Origin: Maribacter vaceletii
GTDB lineage: Bacteria > Bacteroidota > Bacteroidia > Flavobacteriales > Flavobacteriaceae
Direction: 5' to 3'
Assembly: GCF_003634105.1 (NCBI RefSeq)
Contig: NZ_RBIQ01000008.1
Coordinates: 620,001 to 684,000, forward strand
DNA length: 64,000 nucleotides
Below are positions 1 to 8,609 of the stretch, piece after piece. The position numbers and the translations under genes were made by a program. Numbering within the stretch: the first letter of the stretch is position 1; every line of letters starts with the position of its first letter. The notes below the pieces were generated by a model. It did not search any database and was not told the origin of the DNA. It saw nothing but the letters and a program-made list of their open reading frames with translations.

Positions 1-788
1 AAAAACCTTTTTTTCTTCGGAAAATTAATAAGCAAGGAAAAATTAGAATTTCCTTCTAAATCTTTAAAAATAGGCGACTGATAAATATTTGTTTTGGTAT
101 ACTTAAATTTTTTAGATTTTACTTTTGTTGGCAAACCTTTACTATATACTCCGTATTCAAAATCTACATTTAATCCTCTATTTTTTAATTCACGGTCTAA
201 CAACAACTCTATTTCCTGTGTAGAAACTCTTCTATGAATAGGTACTTTTTTAGCATATTCGCTAAAAACATCTTCCATTTGTGCTCTTTCTATTGCAGAT
301 AAGCCCCCTATTTTTTCAAATTTCTGTACTGCATTTAATTCGTATTGTTTGCCATCTAGACCAACATTTTCTTTATAAATTGCGGTGGTACGCTTACTTG
401 TATAGTTTTTAATTGTTGTTACGGTGTCTATACTTCCATTGTCAAAGAACGTAGATGCTATATTATAATCTTCTTCTAAGATACCATGCGAATACATGCG
501 TATCTCATTAGAATTTATATCTCTATCTATAAAAAAGAAATTTCTTAAATGAGAACTCTTAGGTTTCCCTATACTATCTCTAAGGTTAAAATACCTATCA
601 AAATAATTTCTTGTTTCTCTACTTGCTATTTTATTTGTAACATTATTAAGAGCTTCCGACACTGTATTGGAGAATTGTTCTTCCTTATCTTCTACAGATT
701 GTTTAATCCAAAAGATTTGAACAAAAATAATTCCAACAAGTGAGAGGCTCATTAAAACAACTAAAATAACAAACAACCTCTTATTCAT
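1..788 (-). CDS. Sensor histidine kinase, N-terminal part (truncated by window edge)
   Basis: An open frame reads on the minus strand from an ATG at 788 to the window edge without a stop, giving about 262 residues. Residues 4-27 form a hydrophobic membrane anchor followed by W-I-K-Q-S and a polar extracytoplasmic region. This is the usual start of Bacteroidota membrane sensor kinases of the RprX type. The second membrane helix, DHp and ATPase domains would lie outside the window, so kinase activity is inferred from the N-terminal pattern and from family knowledge. It lies downstream of coaE in the same direction with an 80-bp gap. A partner response regulator would be expected beyond the edge. 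Confidence 0.7.
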   Translation of the reverse strand, partial: MNKRLFVILVVLMSLSLVGIIFVQIFWIKQSVEDKEEQFSNTVSEALNNVTNKIASRETRNYFDRYFNLRDSIGKPKSSHLRNFFFIDRDINSNEIRMYSHGILEEDYNIASTFFDNGSIDTVTTIKNYTSKRTTAIYKENVGLDGKQYELNAVQKFEKIGGLSAIERAQMEDVFSEYAKKVPIHRRVSTQEIELLLDRELKNRGLNVDFEYGVYSKGLPTKVKSKKFKYTKTNIYQSPIFKDLEGNSNFSLLINFPKKKRF

Positions 789-868
789 TCTTTGTAAAAT
801 TAAGATTTAACCTATAGAAAATTGCACCTTTAACCTAACCTTAACAAAAATGTTAAAATCTCACTAGG

Positions 869-1453
869 CTAGCTATATGCAAGCAGAGACTTATGTAATG
901 CTTCTACTTTTTCTTCCGTATCTTTAATATCAATATTCTCTATAACAAAATTTGCCTTTGCTATTTTTTCTTTATCACTTAATTGATTATTAATACGAGC
1001 CAAAATAGCTTCTTTATTTGTAGCATCTCTATGCAAAACTCGTTCTACTCTAACTTCTTCCGGAGCTGTAACTAAAATTACAGCGTCATATAATGAAGAG
1101 GCATTGTTTTCATATAAAAGTGCTGTTTCCTGGATTACGTATGAAGTATTTTGTATACTTACCCACTGCAAAAAATTTTCTCGAACAGCTGGATGCACTA
1201 TAGCGTTAAGTTTTTGTAATAATTCTTTGTCTTTAAAAACTTTTCCAGCAATATAAGGTCTATTTAATTTTGACTCTTTATAGGATTCTTCTCCAAGTAA
1301 TGTTTTTATTTCTTTAATTAAAATCTTAGAGGTATTCATTAAAATTTTAGCCTCCCTATCTGAATTATAAACAGGAACGCCCAACGCTATAAATAAGTTT
1401 GCCACAGTAGTTTTTCCACTACCAATACCCCCTGTTAAACCAATTATTTTCAT
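869..1453 (-). CDS. coaE: Dephospho-CoA kinase
   Basis: CoaE phosphorylates the 3'-hydroxyl of dephospho-CoA with ATP, the last step of coenzyme A synthesis in the cytoplasm. The protein has 194 residues, normal for the family. The P-loop G-G-I-G-S-G-K-T-T lies at residues 8-16, directly after the first beta strand. The middle keeps the H-P-A-V-R element and the later L-Y-E region of the CoA-binding lid. The start overlaps the stop of the upstream YbbR-like gene by four bases, so the two are probably translationally coupled. The same window encodes CoaBC, which acts earlier in the pathway but in a different operon. Confidence 0.95.
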   Translation of the reverse strand: MKIIGLTGGIGSGKTTVANLFIALGVPVYNSDREAKILMNTSKILIKEIKTLLGEESYKESKLNRPYIAGKVFKDKELLQKLNAIVHPAVRENFLQWVSIQNTSYVIQETALLYENNASSLYDAVILVTAPEEVRVERVLHRDATNKEAILARINNQLSDKEKIAKANFVIENIDIKDTEEKVEALHKSLLAYS

Positions 1454-2406
1454 TGTTTGCTAATAATATAGGTTACTTTTTTTTCTAAAAGAGTTGCACT
1501 ATAAACTTCGTTTGGTGTACTAGTAACTTTAAGTGACACTTTTTCTTTGCCTTGTAGCATATTATTGTAATTTGCTGTTACAACAAAATCTTCTTTTGCT
1601 ATTTTTTTTAATACTTCTAGTTTTGCTTTACACAAAATTTTAACTCTGTCTGGGAAAATCTTTACTATAGTATCCTTTGGTAAGTTAATAACTCTAATAG
1701 GAATATTATTTATTATTTTTTCTGAAAAACGAGAAACATTTCCTTTTACAATAACGTTCTCTACACTATAGGTTGTGTTTTTAAATGATTTAGGAGTAAT
1801 TATTTTGATAGTTTTAGAAAAATCTTCCCCAATATTAGATAGTTCAAGTAAGACTGTTTTTAAACTCTCTAAAGTGTCTATTTTATTTTCTGGGCCAGTA
1901 ACCTCAATAGTACTGGGTTCTAAAACAATTGCACCATCTAGCATACAATTTTTCTGAAGTGTAAGCTTTATATTAGCATTTATAGATACAGGTTTTGTTA
2001 TTATTTTAACTAATTTAAAATCTATACGTTCCTTGTCCAAGTCTTTTAATACCATAGAGTTAGGTAATGCTCTTTCTACTTGTTTTTGAATTTGCTTTAC
2101 AGATAAACTAAAATTAGAGTTTTTTACTTCTTCTTTTGATAAGTCTACAACTATTTCCTTGGCACTTAATCCAAAACTTAAAAACTGAAACCCTATGGCC
2201 TGTAACTTTACATCTAATTTTTCTTTGGATACCGATTTTAGAAGATATCCTTCTGGAATATTTATATAGTTTAATTTAAATGTAGTACTACTCGTATACG
2301 TTTCTGATAGTTTGTTTATAAACCAAGCCAAACTAGAGACTAGTAAAAAAATGGAAAAAATTTTTACTTTTCTCTTTTTTAAATGTTTACCTATTTTCTT
2401 AATCAA
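1450..2406 (-). CDS. YbbR-like domain membrane protein
   Basis: This 318-residue protein has a lysine-rich cytoplasmic start, one membrane segment at about residues 15-33, and a long beta-rich extracytoplasmic part with repeated short hydrophobic strands such as the V-E-V-T-G-P-E element near residue 170. That layout matches YbbR-like proteins of Bacteroidota, related to the CdaR regulator of cyclic-di-AMP synthase in Firmicutes. No diadenylate cyclase gene is nearby, so a regulatory role is not shown here. It overlaps glycosyltransferase upstream and coaE downstream by four bases each, forming a tight operon. Family assignment is fairly sure; function is unknown. Confidence 0.75.
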   Translation of the reverse strand: MIKKIGKHLKKRKVKIFSIFLLVSSLAWFINKLSETYTSSTTFKLNYINIPEGYLLKSVSKEKLDVKLQAIGFQFLSFGLSAKEIVVDLSKEEVKNSNFSLSVKQIQKQVERALPNSMVLKDLDKERIDFKLVKIITKPVSINANIKLTLQKNCMLDGAIVLEPSTIEVTGPENKIDTLESLKTVLLELSNIGEDFSKTIKIITPKSFKNTTYSVENVIVKGNVSRFSEKIINNIPIRVINLPKDTIVKIFPDRVKILCKAKLEVLKKIAKEDFVVTANYNNMLQGKEKVSLKVTSTPNEVYSATLLEKKVTYIISKQ

Positions 2407-3419
2407 AGTATGCTGTTAGTTTTAAAAAACAAATTTGGAAATATTTCTCTTGGTTTCTTTTTACTAAAGTTAATCCAAAAAGTGGATTTTAAAAAACCGT
2501 ATCCATATCCTACAAACTGAATAACTACTGCAACCAAAGAGAGTGCTGCTACACTAAAGTTTTTATTTTCTAATAAAGAATGAAAAAACAATACAATAAA
2601 ATAGAGTTTATATAGTGCTAAAGGAATCCAAGCTCCAAATAACAATAGAAAAACCGATATTATAAAACCGATACAAAATAACGTAGGAAACCAATATGTT
2701 ATTTTCTTTGTCTCTGGGTGCCATTTATTTAAAATTGGCCTTACCATCCCAAATTTGTTTACTTGAATATAAAATTTATTCCAATCTATTCTTCTTTTAT
2801 GATATACATATGCTTCTGGTATTAGCTTTGTATCATACCCTTTATTCCAAATACGTATGGTTAAGTCTGGGTCCTCTCCTGGGTGAATATTACCGTAACC
2901 ACCTACAGTTTCAAATGCTTCTTTAGAGATTCCCATATTAAAACTACGAGGCTGAAACTTGTCTACTGCCTTTTTTCCTCCTCTTATTCCTCCAGTAGTA
3001 AAAAAAGAAGTCATTGCATAATTAATTGCTTTCTGCACTGTAGAAAAAGATTCATGTGCCGCGTCTGGGCCACCATAACAATGCACAAAATTTTCTTGTA
3101 AAGATTTTTCTGCTACTTCTAAATATTGAGGCGGAATTATACAATCGGAATCCAATACTATAAAGTAATTTCCTTTTGCTCTTCGCATTCCATAATTCCT
3201 AGAATCTCCTGGTCCAGAATTAAATTTCTTATAATATGATATATTTAATTTTGATGCAAAGCTTTCTACTATATTTTCTGATGAAACCGTAGAACCATCC
3301 TCTATAAGTACTATTTCAAAAGGTTTGGTATATGTTTGTTTAGAAAGGCTTTCTAACAACTCCAGAACCTCATTAGGTCTATTATAAATTGGAACAATAA
3401 AAGAAAAAGACAAATCCAT
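2403..3419 (-). CDS. Family 2 glycosyltransferase, membrane-anchored
   Basis: The protein has 338 residues. The N-terminal GT-A fold begins S-F-I-V-P-I-Y-N-R, has E-D-G at 40-42 for nucleotide binding and a metal-binding D-S-D at 90-92, and a later G-E-D-P-D motif that supplies the catalytic-region acidic residue. After about residue 245 come two or three hydrophobic segments, so the enzyme probably sits on the inner face of the cytoplasmic membrane. It likely transfers a sugar to a lipid-linked or surface glycan, but donor and acceptor cannot be read from sequence. It is first in the run to ybbR-like and coaE. A dispersed repeat copy lies just upstream. Confidence 0.88.
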   Translation of the reverse strand: MDLSFSFIVPIYNRPNEVLELLESLSKQTYTKPFEIVLIEDGSTVSSENIVESFASKLNISYYKKFNSGPGDSRNYGMRRAKGNYFIVLDSDCIIPPQYLEVAEKSLQENFVHCYGGPDAAHESFSTVQKAINYAMTSFFTTGGIRGGKKAVDKFQPRSFNMGISKEAFETVGGYGNIHPGEDPDLTIRIWNKGYDTKLIPEAYVYHKRRIDWNKFYIQVNKFGMVRPILNKWHPETKKITYWFPTLFCIGFIISVFLLLFGAWIPLALYKLYFIVLFFHSLLENKNFSVAALSLVAVVIQFVGYGYGFLKSTFWINFSKKKPREIFPNLFFKTNSIL

Positions 3420-3445
3420 AGTAACCTAATTTATAGGTGAATATA

Positions 3446-3495
3446 CTCGATAATCGAGATTTAAATGCTCCGAGGATTGCCCCGAGGTAGTTTAC
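3446..3495 (-). repeat. Dispersed palindromic repeat, copy A (short form)
   Basis: This 50-bp element on the minus strand begins GTAAACTACCTCGGG and ends with the 13-bp palindrome CTCGATTATCGAG. It shares both ends with the 93-94-bp copies at 40685 and 42295 but lacks about 44 internal bases. It lies between the fabI terminator and the glycosyltransferase gene, in the same direction as fabI transcription. Confidence 0.9.
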
Positions 3496-3507
3496 GTAAA
3501 AAACAAA

Positions 3508-3540
3508 TTGACTTCCAGGAATAGCATTCCCAAAAGTCAA
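3508..3540 (-). terminator. Hairpin terminator after fabI
   Basis: On the minus strand TTGACT pairs with AGTCAA, with an inner GGGAAT/ATTCC pairing, followed by TTTGTTTTTTAC. It begins 30 bases past the fabI stop and fits a rho-independent terminator. Confidence 0.6.
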
Positions 3541-3569
3541 CCTTAAAAATTATCTATATAAAATAAATT

Positions 3570-4379
3570 TTATTCAAACTTATCCATTACTTCTCTACTA
3601 ACTCCTGTATTAGAAAAACCACCATCATGAAATAAATTCTGCATAGTAACTTTACGTGTAAGGTCCGAGAATAATGTTATGGTATAATCTGCACAATCTT
3701 GTGCAGTAGCATTACCTAATGGCGCCATTTGGTCTGCAAAATTAATAAAGCCATTAAATCCTTTTATTCCTTGTCCTGCTGTTGTTGCAGTAGGAGATTG
3801 TGAAATAGTATTAACTCTTACTTTTTTATCTTTTCCAAAGAAATAACCAAAACTACGTGCTACAGATTCTAAATATGCTTTATTATCTGCCATATCGTTA
3901 TAATCTGGAAAACTTCTTTGTGCTGCCATATACGTTAAGGCAACTATACTACCCCACTCACTCATAGCGTCATTTTTATATAATGTTTGCATTACCTTAT
4001 GAAAAGATAAAGCAGATATATCCCAACCTTTAGCCGTAAAATCATAGTTCTCATCCATATAAGACCTTCCTTTACGAACATTTACAGACATTCCAATAGA
4101 ATGTAACACAAAATCTATTTTACCTCCCAAAATCTCCATAGATTTTGTTACAAGATTTTTTAAATCTTCCTCACTTGTTGCATCTGCAGGTATAATTTCT
4201 GAACCTGTTTGTTCTCCAAGTTCTTTTAATTGACCCATACGTAAAGCAATTGGCGCATTGGTTAAAACAAAAGTACCTCCTTCTGCATGTACACTTAATG
4301 CTGTTTTCCATGCAATAGAATTTTCATCTAATGCTCCAAAAATAATTCCTCTTTTGCCTTTTAATAAATTATATGCCAT
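3570..4379 (-). CDS. fabI: Enoyl-[acyl-carrier-protein] reductase (NADH)
   Basis: FabI reduces the trans-2-enoyl-ACP double bond in the last step of each type II fatty-acid elongation round. It is a 269-residue short-chain dehydrogenase of the divergent FabI class. The nucleotide loop has F-G-A-L-D-E-N-S-I-A-W at 14-24. The catalytic set is clear: Tyr150 in L-T-Y-M, Tyr160 in D-Y-N and Lys167 in N-K-A-Y, with the Y-x6-K spacing of FabI and not the Y-x3-K of FabG. It is a single-gene unit: a TATCTTTG promoter box lies 30 bases upstream and a hairpin terminator follows. The enzyme is the usual triclosan target. Confidence 0.95.
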   Translation of the reverse strand: MAYNLLKGKRGIIFGALDENSIAWKTALSVHAEGGTFVLTNAPIALRMGQLKELGEQTGSEIIPADATSEEDLKNLVTKSMEILGGKIDFVLHSIGMSVNVRKGRSYMDENYDFTAKGWDISALSFHKVMQTLYKNDAMSEWGSIVALTYMAAQRSFPDYNDMADNKAYLESVARSFGYFFGKDKKVRVNTISQSPTATTAGQGIKGFNGFINFADQMAPLGNATAQDCADYTITLFSDLTRKVTMQNLFHDGGFSNTGVSREVMDKFE

Positions 4380-4408
4380 TTTCCTGTTCTTAGGGTTTTT
4401 ATAAAAAT

Positions 4409-4416
4409 CAAAGATA
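4409..4416 (-). promoter_or_regulatory. Promoter -7 box for fabI
   Basis: Minus-strand TATCTTTG matches the Bacteroidota TAnnTTTG consensus and ends 29 bases before the fabI ATG. No clear TTG at -33. Confidence 0.6.
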
Positions 4417-4460
4417 TTTAAAATATGTTAAAAAAATAGTAGTTGTGCACCTATAAATGC

Positions 4461-6119
4461 CTATACTCCACTTAATAATTCCTTTGCATGTGCAATTGCA
4501 GAATCTGAATGTTCTTTTCCTCCCAACATTTCTGCCAACTCCACTACTCTTTCTTCTTTAGATAACATATATAAATTAGTTGTTGTTCCTTGGGTATTTT
4601 CTGTTTTGTGCACCTTATAATGTTGATTTCCTTTAGATGCTACTTGTGGTAAATGTGTTATAGAAAAAACTTGCATATCTGCACTCATATTTTTCATAAT
4701 AACTCCCATTTGTCCAGATATTTCCCCTGAAACTCCGGTATCAATTTCATCAAACATTATCGTTGGCAAATCTTCATACTTAGCTAATATTGCTTTTATT
4801 ACTAACATAATTCTAGATAATTCACCGCCAGAAGCTACTTTTTTAAGCTCTCCATAATTACCTCCCTTATTTGCCGAAAACAAAAATATTAAATCATCCT
4901 TACCAGATGTTTTATACTTTTCAGAAGGAACAACCTCTATCTTAAAAGATGCACTTGGCATACCTAAAATACTTAAAGAACTTTCTAATTGTTTTTTTAA
5001 GTTAGGTATAATTTTTTGCCTTCTATTTCTTAAGCTTATAACAATCTCTTCTAAAACATTTTTTTGCTTGGAAAGCGCTTCTTCTTTTTCTTTAATCGTA
5101 GCTTCTATATTCTCTGTAGTAGAAACTTTTTTGCTTAAATCTTCTCTTACAGCAACTAATTCTTCTATAGTTAAAACACTATGCTTTTTTTGAAGATCAT
5201 ACAATAACTGAAGTTTTGCATTAACCTCTTCTAAAACTTTAGGATTTGCTTCGGTATTTTCTATAAAGTCTTGCAATTCTGTAGCAATATCATCCAATTC
5301 TATAAATACAGATTGTACTCTTTCATTTAATGAATTGTATTTACTACTAAAACCAGATAATTTAGTGGTTACCTGCTTTAATTGAGAAAGAGCTCCTATT
5401 ACTCCTATTTGTTCCTCGTTAAGCAATTGATTACCTGTAGCTAACTGCTCCATAATGAGTTCTACATTATTAAGCTGTTCATACTCCTCTTCTAACTCTT
5501 CCAAAATCCCCTCTTTTAAAGGAGCAGATTCTAATTCTTTTAACAAAAAGCTATTATAATCCTGTTCTTTAGAAGCGTTATCCCGAAATATAATAAGCTC
5601 TTCTAATTCTTTTACTAAAGATTGATATTCATTTAATGCAGAAGAATATTTAATTAAAATCTTAGAATTCCCTGCTAATGCATCTACTACTTTTAACTGA
5701 AAATTTGTATCTCCTAATTGTAAAGTTTGATGCTGGGAGTGCACATCTATAAGCCTTTCTCCTAATTTTGAAAGTATATCTAAGGTTACTGGAGTATCAT
5801 TTACAAATGCTCTAGATTTTCCACTTGGTTGTATTTCTCTACGTATAATTGTGGTGCTTTCATAATCTAAATCTTGTTTGGTAAAAAAAGAATTTAGATT
5901 ATATTTTTCTATATTAAACTCTGCCTCTATAACACATTTCAGTGTTTTATCTCTTAAAGAAGATAAATCTGCACGTTTCCCTAAAACTAAAGACAAACCT
6001 CCAAGAAGTATAGATTTACCAGCTCCTGTTTCTCCCGTAATTACTGTAAAGCCTTTAGTAAAGGATACATTTAACTGATCTATTAGGGCGTAATTCTTTA
6101 TGGATAAATTTGTAAGCAA
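4461..6119 (-). CDS. recN: DNA repair ATPase RecN
   Basis: RecN is an SMC-like ATPase that acts in double-strand break repair, bringing DNA ends together before RecA recombination. The protein has 552 residues. The N-terminal ATP-binding half shows G-E-T-G-A-G-K-S at 29-36. The middle, about residues 150-370, is rich in Glu, Lys and Leu heptads and should form the coiled coil. The C-terminal half carries the ABC signature S-G-G-E-L-S-R and Walker B I-M-F-D-E-I-D. It has its own promoter box at 6140-6147 and follows the DUF4835 gene after a 56-bp gap, an order common in Flavobacteriaceae. Confidence 0.95.
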   Translation of the reverse strand: MLTNLSIKNYALIDQLNVSFTKGFTVITGETGAGKSILLGGLSLVLGKRADLSSLRDKTLKCVIEAEFNIEKYNLNSFFTKQDLDYESTTIIRREIQPSGKSRAFVNDTPVTLDILSKLGERLIDVHSQHQTLQLGDTNFQLKVVDALAGNSKILIKYSSALNEYQSLVKELEELIIFRDNASKEQDYNSFLLKELESAPLKEGILEELEEEYEQLNNVELIMEQLATGNQLLNEEQIGVIGALSQLKQVTTKLSGFSSKYNSLNERVQSVFIELDDIATELQDFIENTEANPKVLEEVNAKLQLLYDLQKKHSVLTIEELVAVREDLSKKVSTTENIEATIKEKEEALSKQKNVLEEIVISLRNRRQKIIPNLKKQLESSLSILGMPSASFKIEVVPSEKYKTSGKDDLIFLFSANKGGNYGELKKVASGGELSRIMLVIKAILAKYEDLPTIMFDEIDTGVSGEISGQMGVIMKNMSADMQVFSITHLPQVASKGNQHYKVHKTENTQGTTTNLYMLSKEERVVELAEMLGGKEHSDSAIAHAKELLSGV

Positions 6120-6139
6120 TGTAGATAATTTTATTGCTA

Positions 6140-6147
6140 CAAATGTA
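6140..6147 (-). promoter_or_regulatory. Promoter -7 box for recN
   Basis: Minus-strand TACATTTG, a match to TAnnTTTG, ends 20 bases before the recN ATG. Confidence 0.5.
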
Positions 6148-6175
6148 ATCTATATTCTATCGTAAAAAAATAGAG

Positions 6176-7063
6176 TTAATATTTAATATCATTCCAGGTG
6201 CTAGAATATAAGGGCGCAATCCTATTTAAGGTTTCTTTTAGCTTTACTACATCTATTTTTGGGCCACCAGAAAAGATATTTTGAATTTCTTCAGACTTTG
6301 CATCAAAAAAAGTTTGCATTAAAAAAGCATTAGGTCTTCTTTTAATCATGGTATCAAACAAATTCATGGTACCTGCAATAATTTGCTTACCTGTACTATT
6401 GTTATCTCCAAGAATATCTAATCCTTTTCTATGATAATTATACATTGCAACTCTGTATTCTTTATATGTATTAGAAAGTAAGTTATCTACAAGTTCAAAA
6501 CGACTTCTGTCTGAAGATTGACTCCAGCCCGCAGAGTTTCCTCCTTGTGCTTGTGCAACTATATTCTGAGCTTTTCTAAAAAAGTCACTACCACCTTCTA
6601 GTTCAAAAGTATCTGCATCTAAACCTAACATAATATACACATAATAGGCAACCACGCTCACTAAGTTAGACTCATATACATTCTCATTAAATACTAGCGG
6701 CTGAAATTCTATATACTCAAAATTTAATTGATTGTCTTTATAATTAAAAATTGGGGTTTCATAAGAGGTATTAAATACAGGTCTTGAGGATTGTATTTGA
6801 ATATTACCTTTAAATCTATTAGATTCATATTCTGTTATGGTAATAAACATTTGCGCATTAATACGCTCATTTTCTTTATAAATTTTATTTGTCCATTTTG
6901 TTTTATTTACAAAATCGTTTAATGAACGGTCTAAAGTTTTAAAAATTTGTTGATTGGTTTGTGAAACCTGATCCGAGTTTATTGTTATTTTACAGTTTAA
7001 CTCTTGTGCTTTTACAAACAAGGTGAACCCTAAAAAAAATATAGCGATACTTAAATTACGCAT
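6176..7063 (-). CDS. DUF4835 family secreted protein
   Basis: The 295-residue product starts with a signal peptide of about 19 residues ending near V-K-A-Q, so it should be exported to the periplasm or outer membrane. The rest is soluble, with a N-Y-H-R-K-G-L-D-I-L element near residue 210 and an I-A-P-L-Y-S-S-T-W-N-D-I end typical of DUF4835. The family has no known activity. It overlaps the stop of coaBC by eight bases and is part of the bamD-rpoZ-coaBC run. Regular linkage to bamD suggests, by inference only, an envelope role. Confidence 0.8.
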   Translation of the reverse strand: MRNLSIAIFFLGFTLFVKAQELNCKITINSDQVSQTNQQIFKTLDRSLNDFVNKTKWTNKIYKENERINAQMFITITEYESNRFKGNIQIQSSRPVFNTSYETPIFNYKDNQLNFEYIEFQPLVFNENVYESNLVSVVAYYVYIMLGLDADTFELEGGSDFFRKAQNIVAQAQGGNSAGWSQSSDRSRFELVDNLLSNTYKEYRVAMYNYHRKGLDILGDNNSTGKQIIAGTMNLFDTMIKRRPNAFLMQTFFDAKSEEIQNIFSGGPKIDVVKLKETLNRIAPLYSSTWNDIKY

Positions 7064-8261
7064 CTAGTCTTTGAATTATTTCGTTTAATATATCTAAAGC
7101 AACAGCTGCCTTAGTTTTTAATTCAAACGTTTTTATCTGTAAATTGGTATCTATGAAGGTAATTTTATTAGTTGCTTTCCCAAAACCTGCACCGCTATCA
7201 TTTAAAGAATTAAGAACAATAGCATCTAAATTTTTCCTTTTCAGCTTTCCTGTTGCATTTTCTATTTCATTTTCTGTCTCTAAAGCAAAACCAACCAAGA
7301 ACTGATTTGTTTTTTGCTCCCCTAAAGAGAATAAAATGTCTTTGTTTTTAACAAGCGCAATAGAAAACTCCTCTGTCTTCTTTTTTATTTTTTGACTTGC
7401 CTTTGTTTTAGGTTTATAATCTGCAACAGCAGCTGCACAGATTGCAATGTCTATATTTTTATAGTGTTGATGTACTTCTGCATACATTTCATCTGCAGAA
7501 ACAACTTTTATTAAATTTACAAAACTATGATCTACAGTATATTTAGAAGGACCAGAAACCAATATAACTTCTGCTCCTAAATTTGCTGCACATGTAGCCA
7601 ACTCAAAACCCATTAAGCCTGAAGAATGATTCCCAATAAAACGGACAGGGTCTATAGCCTCATACGTTGGCCCAGCAGTAATTAGTACTTTTTTTCCTCT
7701 TAAAGGAAGGTTCTTAGCTATTTCATTTTCTACAAACGAAATAATATCTTCTGGTTCTGCCATTCTGCCTTCACCAACTAAACCACTAGCTAATTCACCA
7801 GAAGCAGCAGGAATAATGATATTACCAAACGATTTTAATGCTGTCAACGACGCCTTAGTTGAGCCATGTTTATACATATCTAAATCCATTGCTGGAGCAA
7901 TAAAAACAGGGCATTTAGCAGATAAATATACTGCCAGCAATAAATTATCACAAGTACCATTAGCCATTTTAGACATCGTATTTGCGGTTGCAGGAGCAAT
8001 TAGCATATAATCTGCCCAAAGACCCAATTCCACATGATTATTCCAATCTACTTGGTTTTCCTCTTTAGAAACAAAAGAGGTAACAACAGGATTTTTAGAT
8101 AACGTGGCTAAGGTTAGTGGAGAAACAAAAGAGCTGGCGCTCTCTGTTAAAACAACTTTAACATTGGCGCCAGCTTTAATAAGTTTACGAACAAGAAATG
8201 TAGTCTTATAAGCTGCAATCCCTCCAGTAATTCCTAAAAGGATGTTCTTATTAGCTAACAT
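7056..8261 (-). CDS. coaBC: Bifunctional phosphopantothenoylcysteine decarboxylase / phosphopantothenate-cysteine ligase
   Basis: CoaBC joins cysteine to 4'-phosphopantothenate and then decarboxylates the product, two consecutive steps of CoA synthesis. The protein has 401 residues. The N-terminal flavoprotein decarboxylase begins with I-L-L-G-I-T-G-G-I-A-A-Y-K, has the catalytic His76 in N-N-H-V-E-L and the A-P-A-T-A-N-T flavin motif. The C-terminal ligase begins near residue 190 with V-L-I-T-A-G-P-T-Y-E-A-I-D-P-V-R and keeps N-H-S-S-G and A-A-V-A-D-Y. It follows rpoZ after three bases and overlaps DUF4835 by eight. Confidence 0.95.
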   Translation of the reverse strand: MLANKNILLGITGGIAAYKTTFLVRKLIKAGANVKVVLTESASSFVSPLTLATLSKNPVVTSFVSKEENQVDWNNHVELGLWADYMLIAPATANTMSKMANGTCDNLLLAVYLSAKCPVFIAPAMDLDMYKHGSTKASLTALKSFGNIIIPAASGELASGLVGEGRMAEPEDIISFVENEIAKNLPLRGKKVLITAGPTYEAIDPVRFIGNHSSGLMGFELATCAANLGAEVILVSGPSKYTVDHSFVNLIKVVSADEMYAEVHQHYKNIDIAICAAAVADYKPKTKASQKIKKKTEEFSIALVKNKDILFSLGEQKTNQFLVGFALETENEIENATGKLKRKNLDAIVLNSLNDSGAGFGKATNKITFIDTNLQIKTFELKTKAAVALDILNEIIQRLDA

Positions 8262-8264
8262 ATA

Positions 8265-8597
8265 TTATGCGTCTTTCTCTGTATTTCTGTAGTATATTTT
8301 ATCATTTAACCACTCTTCTACTGCTAATGCATGTGGCTTTGGTAGTTTTTCGTAAAATTTAGAAACTTCTATTTGTTCTTTATTTTCAAAAACTTCTTCT
8401 AAGCTATCGCTATATGTAGCAAACTCTTCTAATTTTTCTAAAAGTTCTTTTTTAATATCAGAGTTTATCTGAATAGCTCTTTTAGATGCTATAGAAATAG
8501 CTTCGTAAATATTTTCTGTTTCTTTATCAAACTCATTTTTATTAATGGTTTTTGTAGAAACAGAAGCTTTTGAATTTTTTAAATCGTTCATGTTCAT
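8265..8597 (-). CDS. rpoZ: DNA-directed RNA polymerase omega subunit (Bacteroidota type)
   Basis: This 110-residue protein carries the omega-like core Y-E-A-I-S-I-A-S-K-R-A-I-Q-I near residues 31-44, which places it in the RpoZ/Rpb6 family, with a longer acidic C-terminal part usual in Bacteroidota. It would bind the beta' subunit and aid RNA polymerase assembly. The start used is the first of two nearby ATG codons (8597 or 8591). It lies between bamD and coaBC with 12- and 3-base gaps, a neighbourhood conserved in this phylum and supporting the call despite low sequence conservation. Confidence 0.85.
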   Translation of the reverse strand: MNMNDLKNSKASVSTKTINKNEFDKETENIYEAISIASKRAIQINSDIKKELLEKLEEFATYSDSLEEVFENKEQIEVSKFYEKLPKPHALAVEEWLNDKIYYRNTEKDA

Positions 8598-8609
8598 AAT
8601 ACCAGGTAT

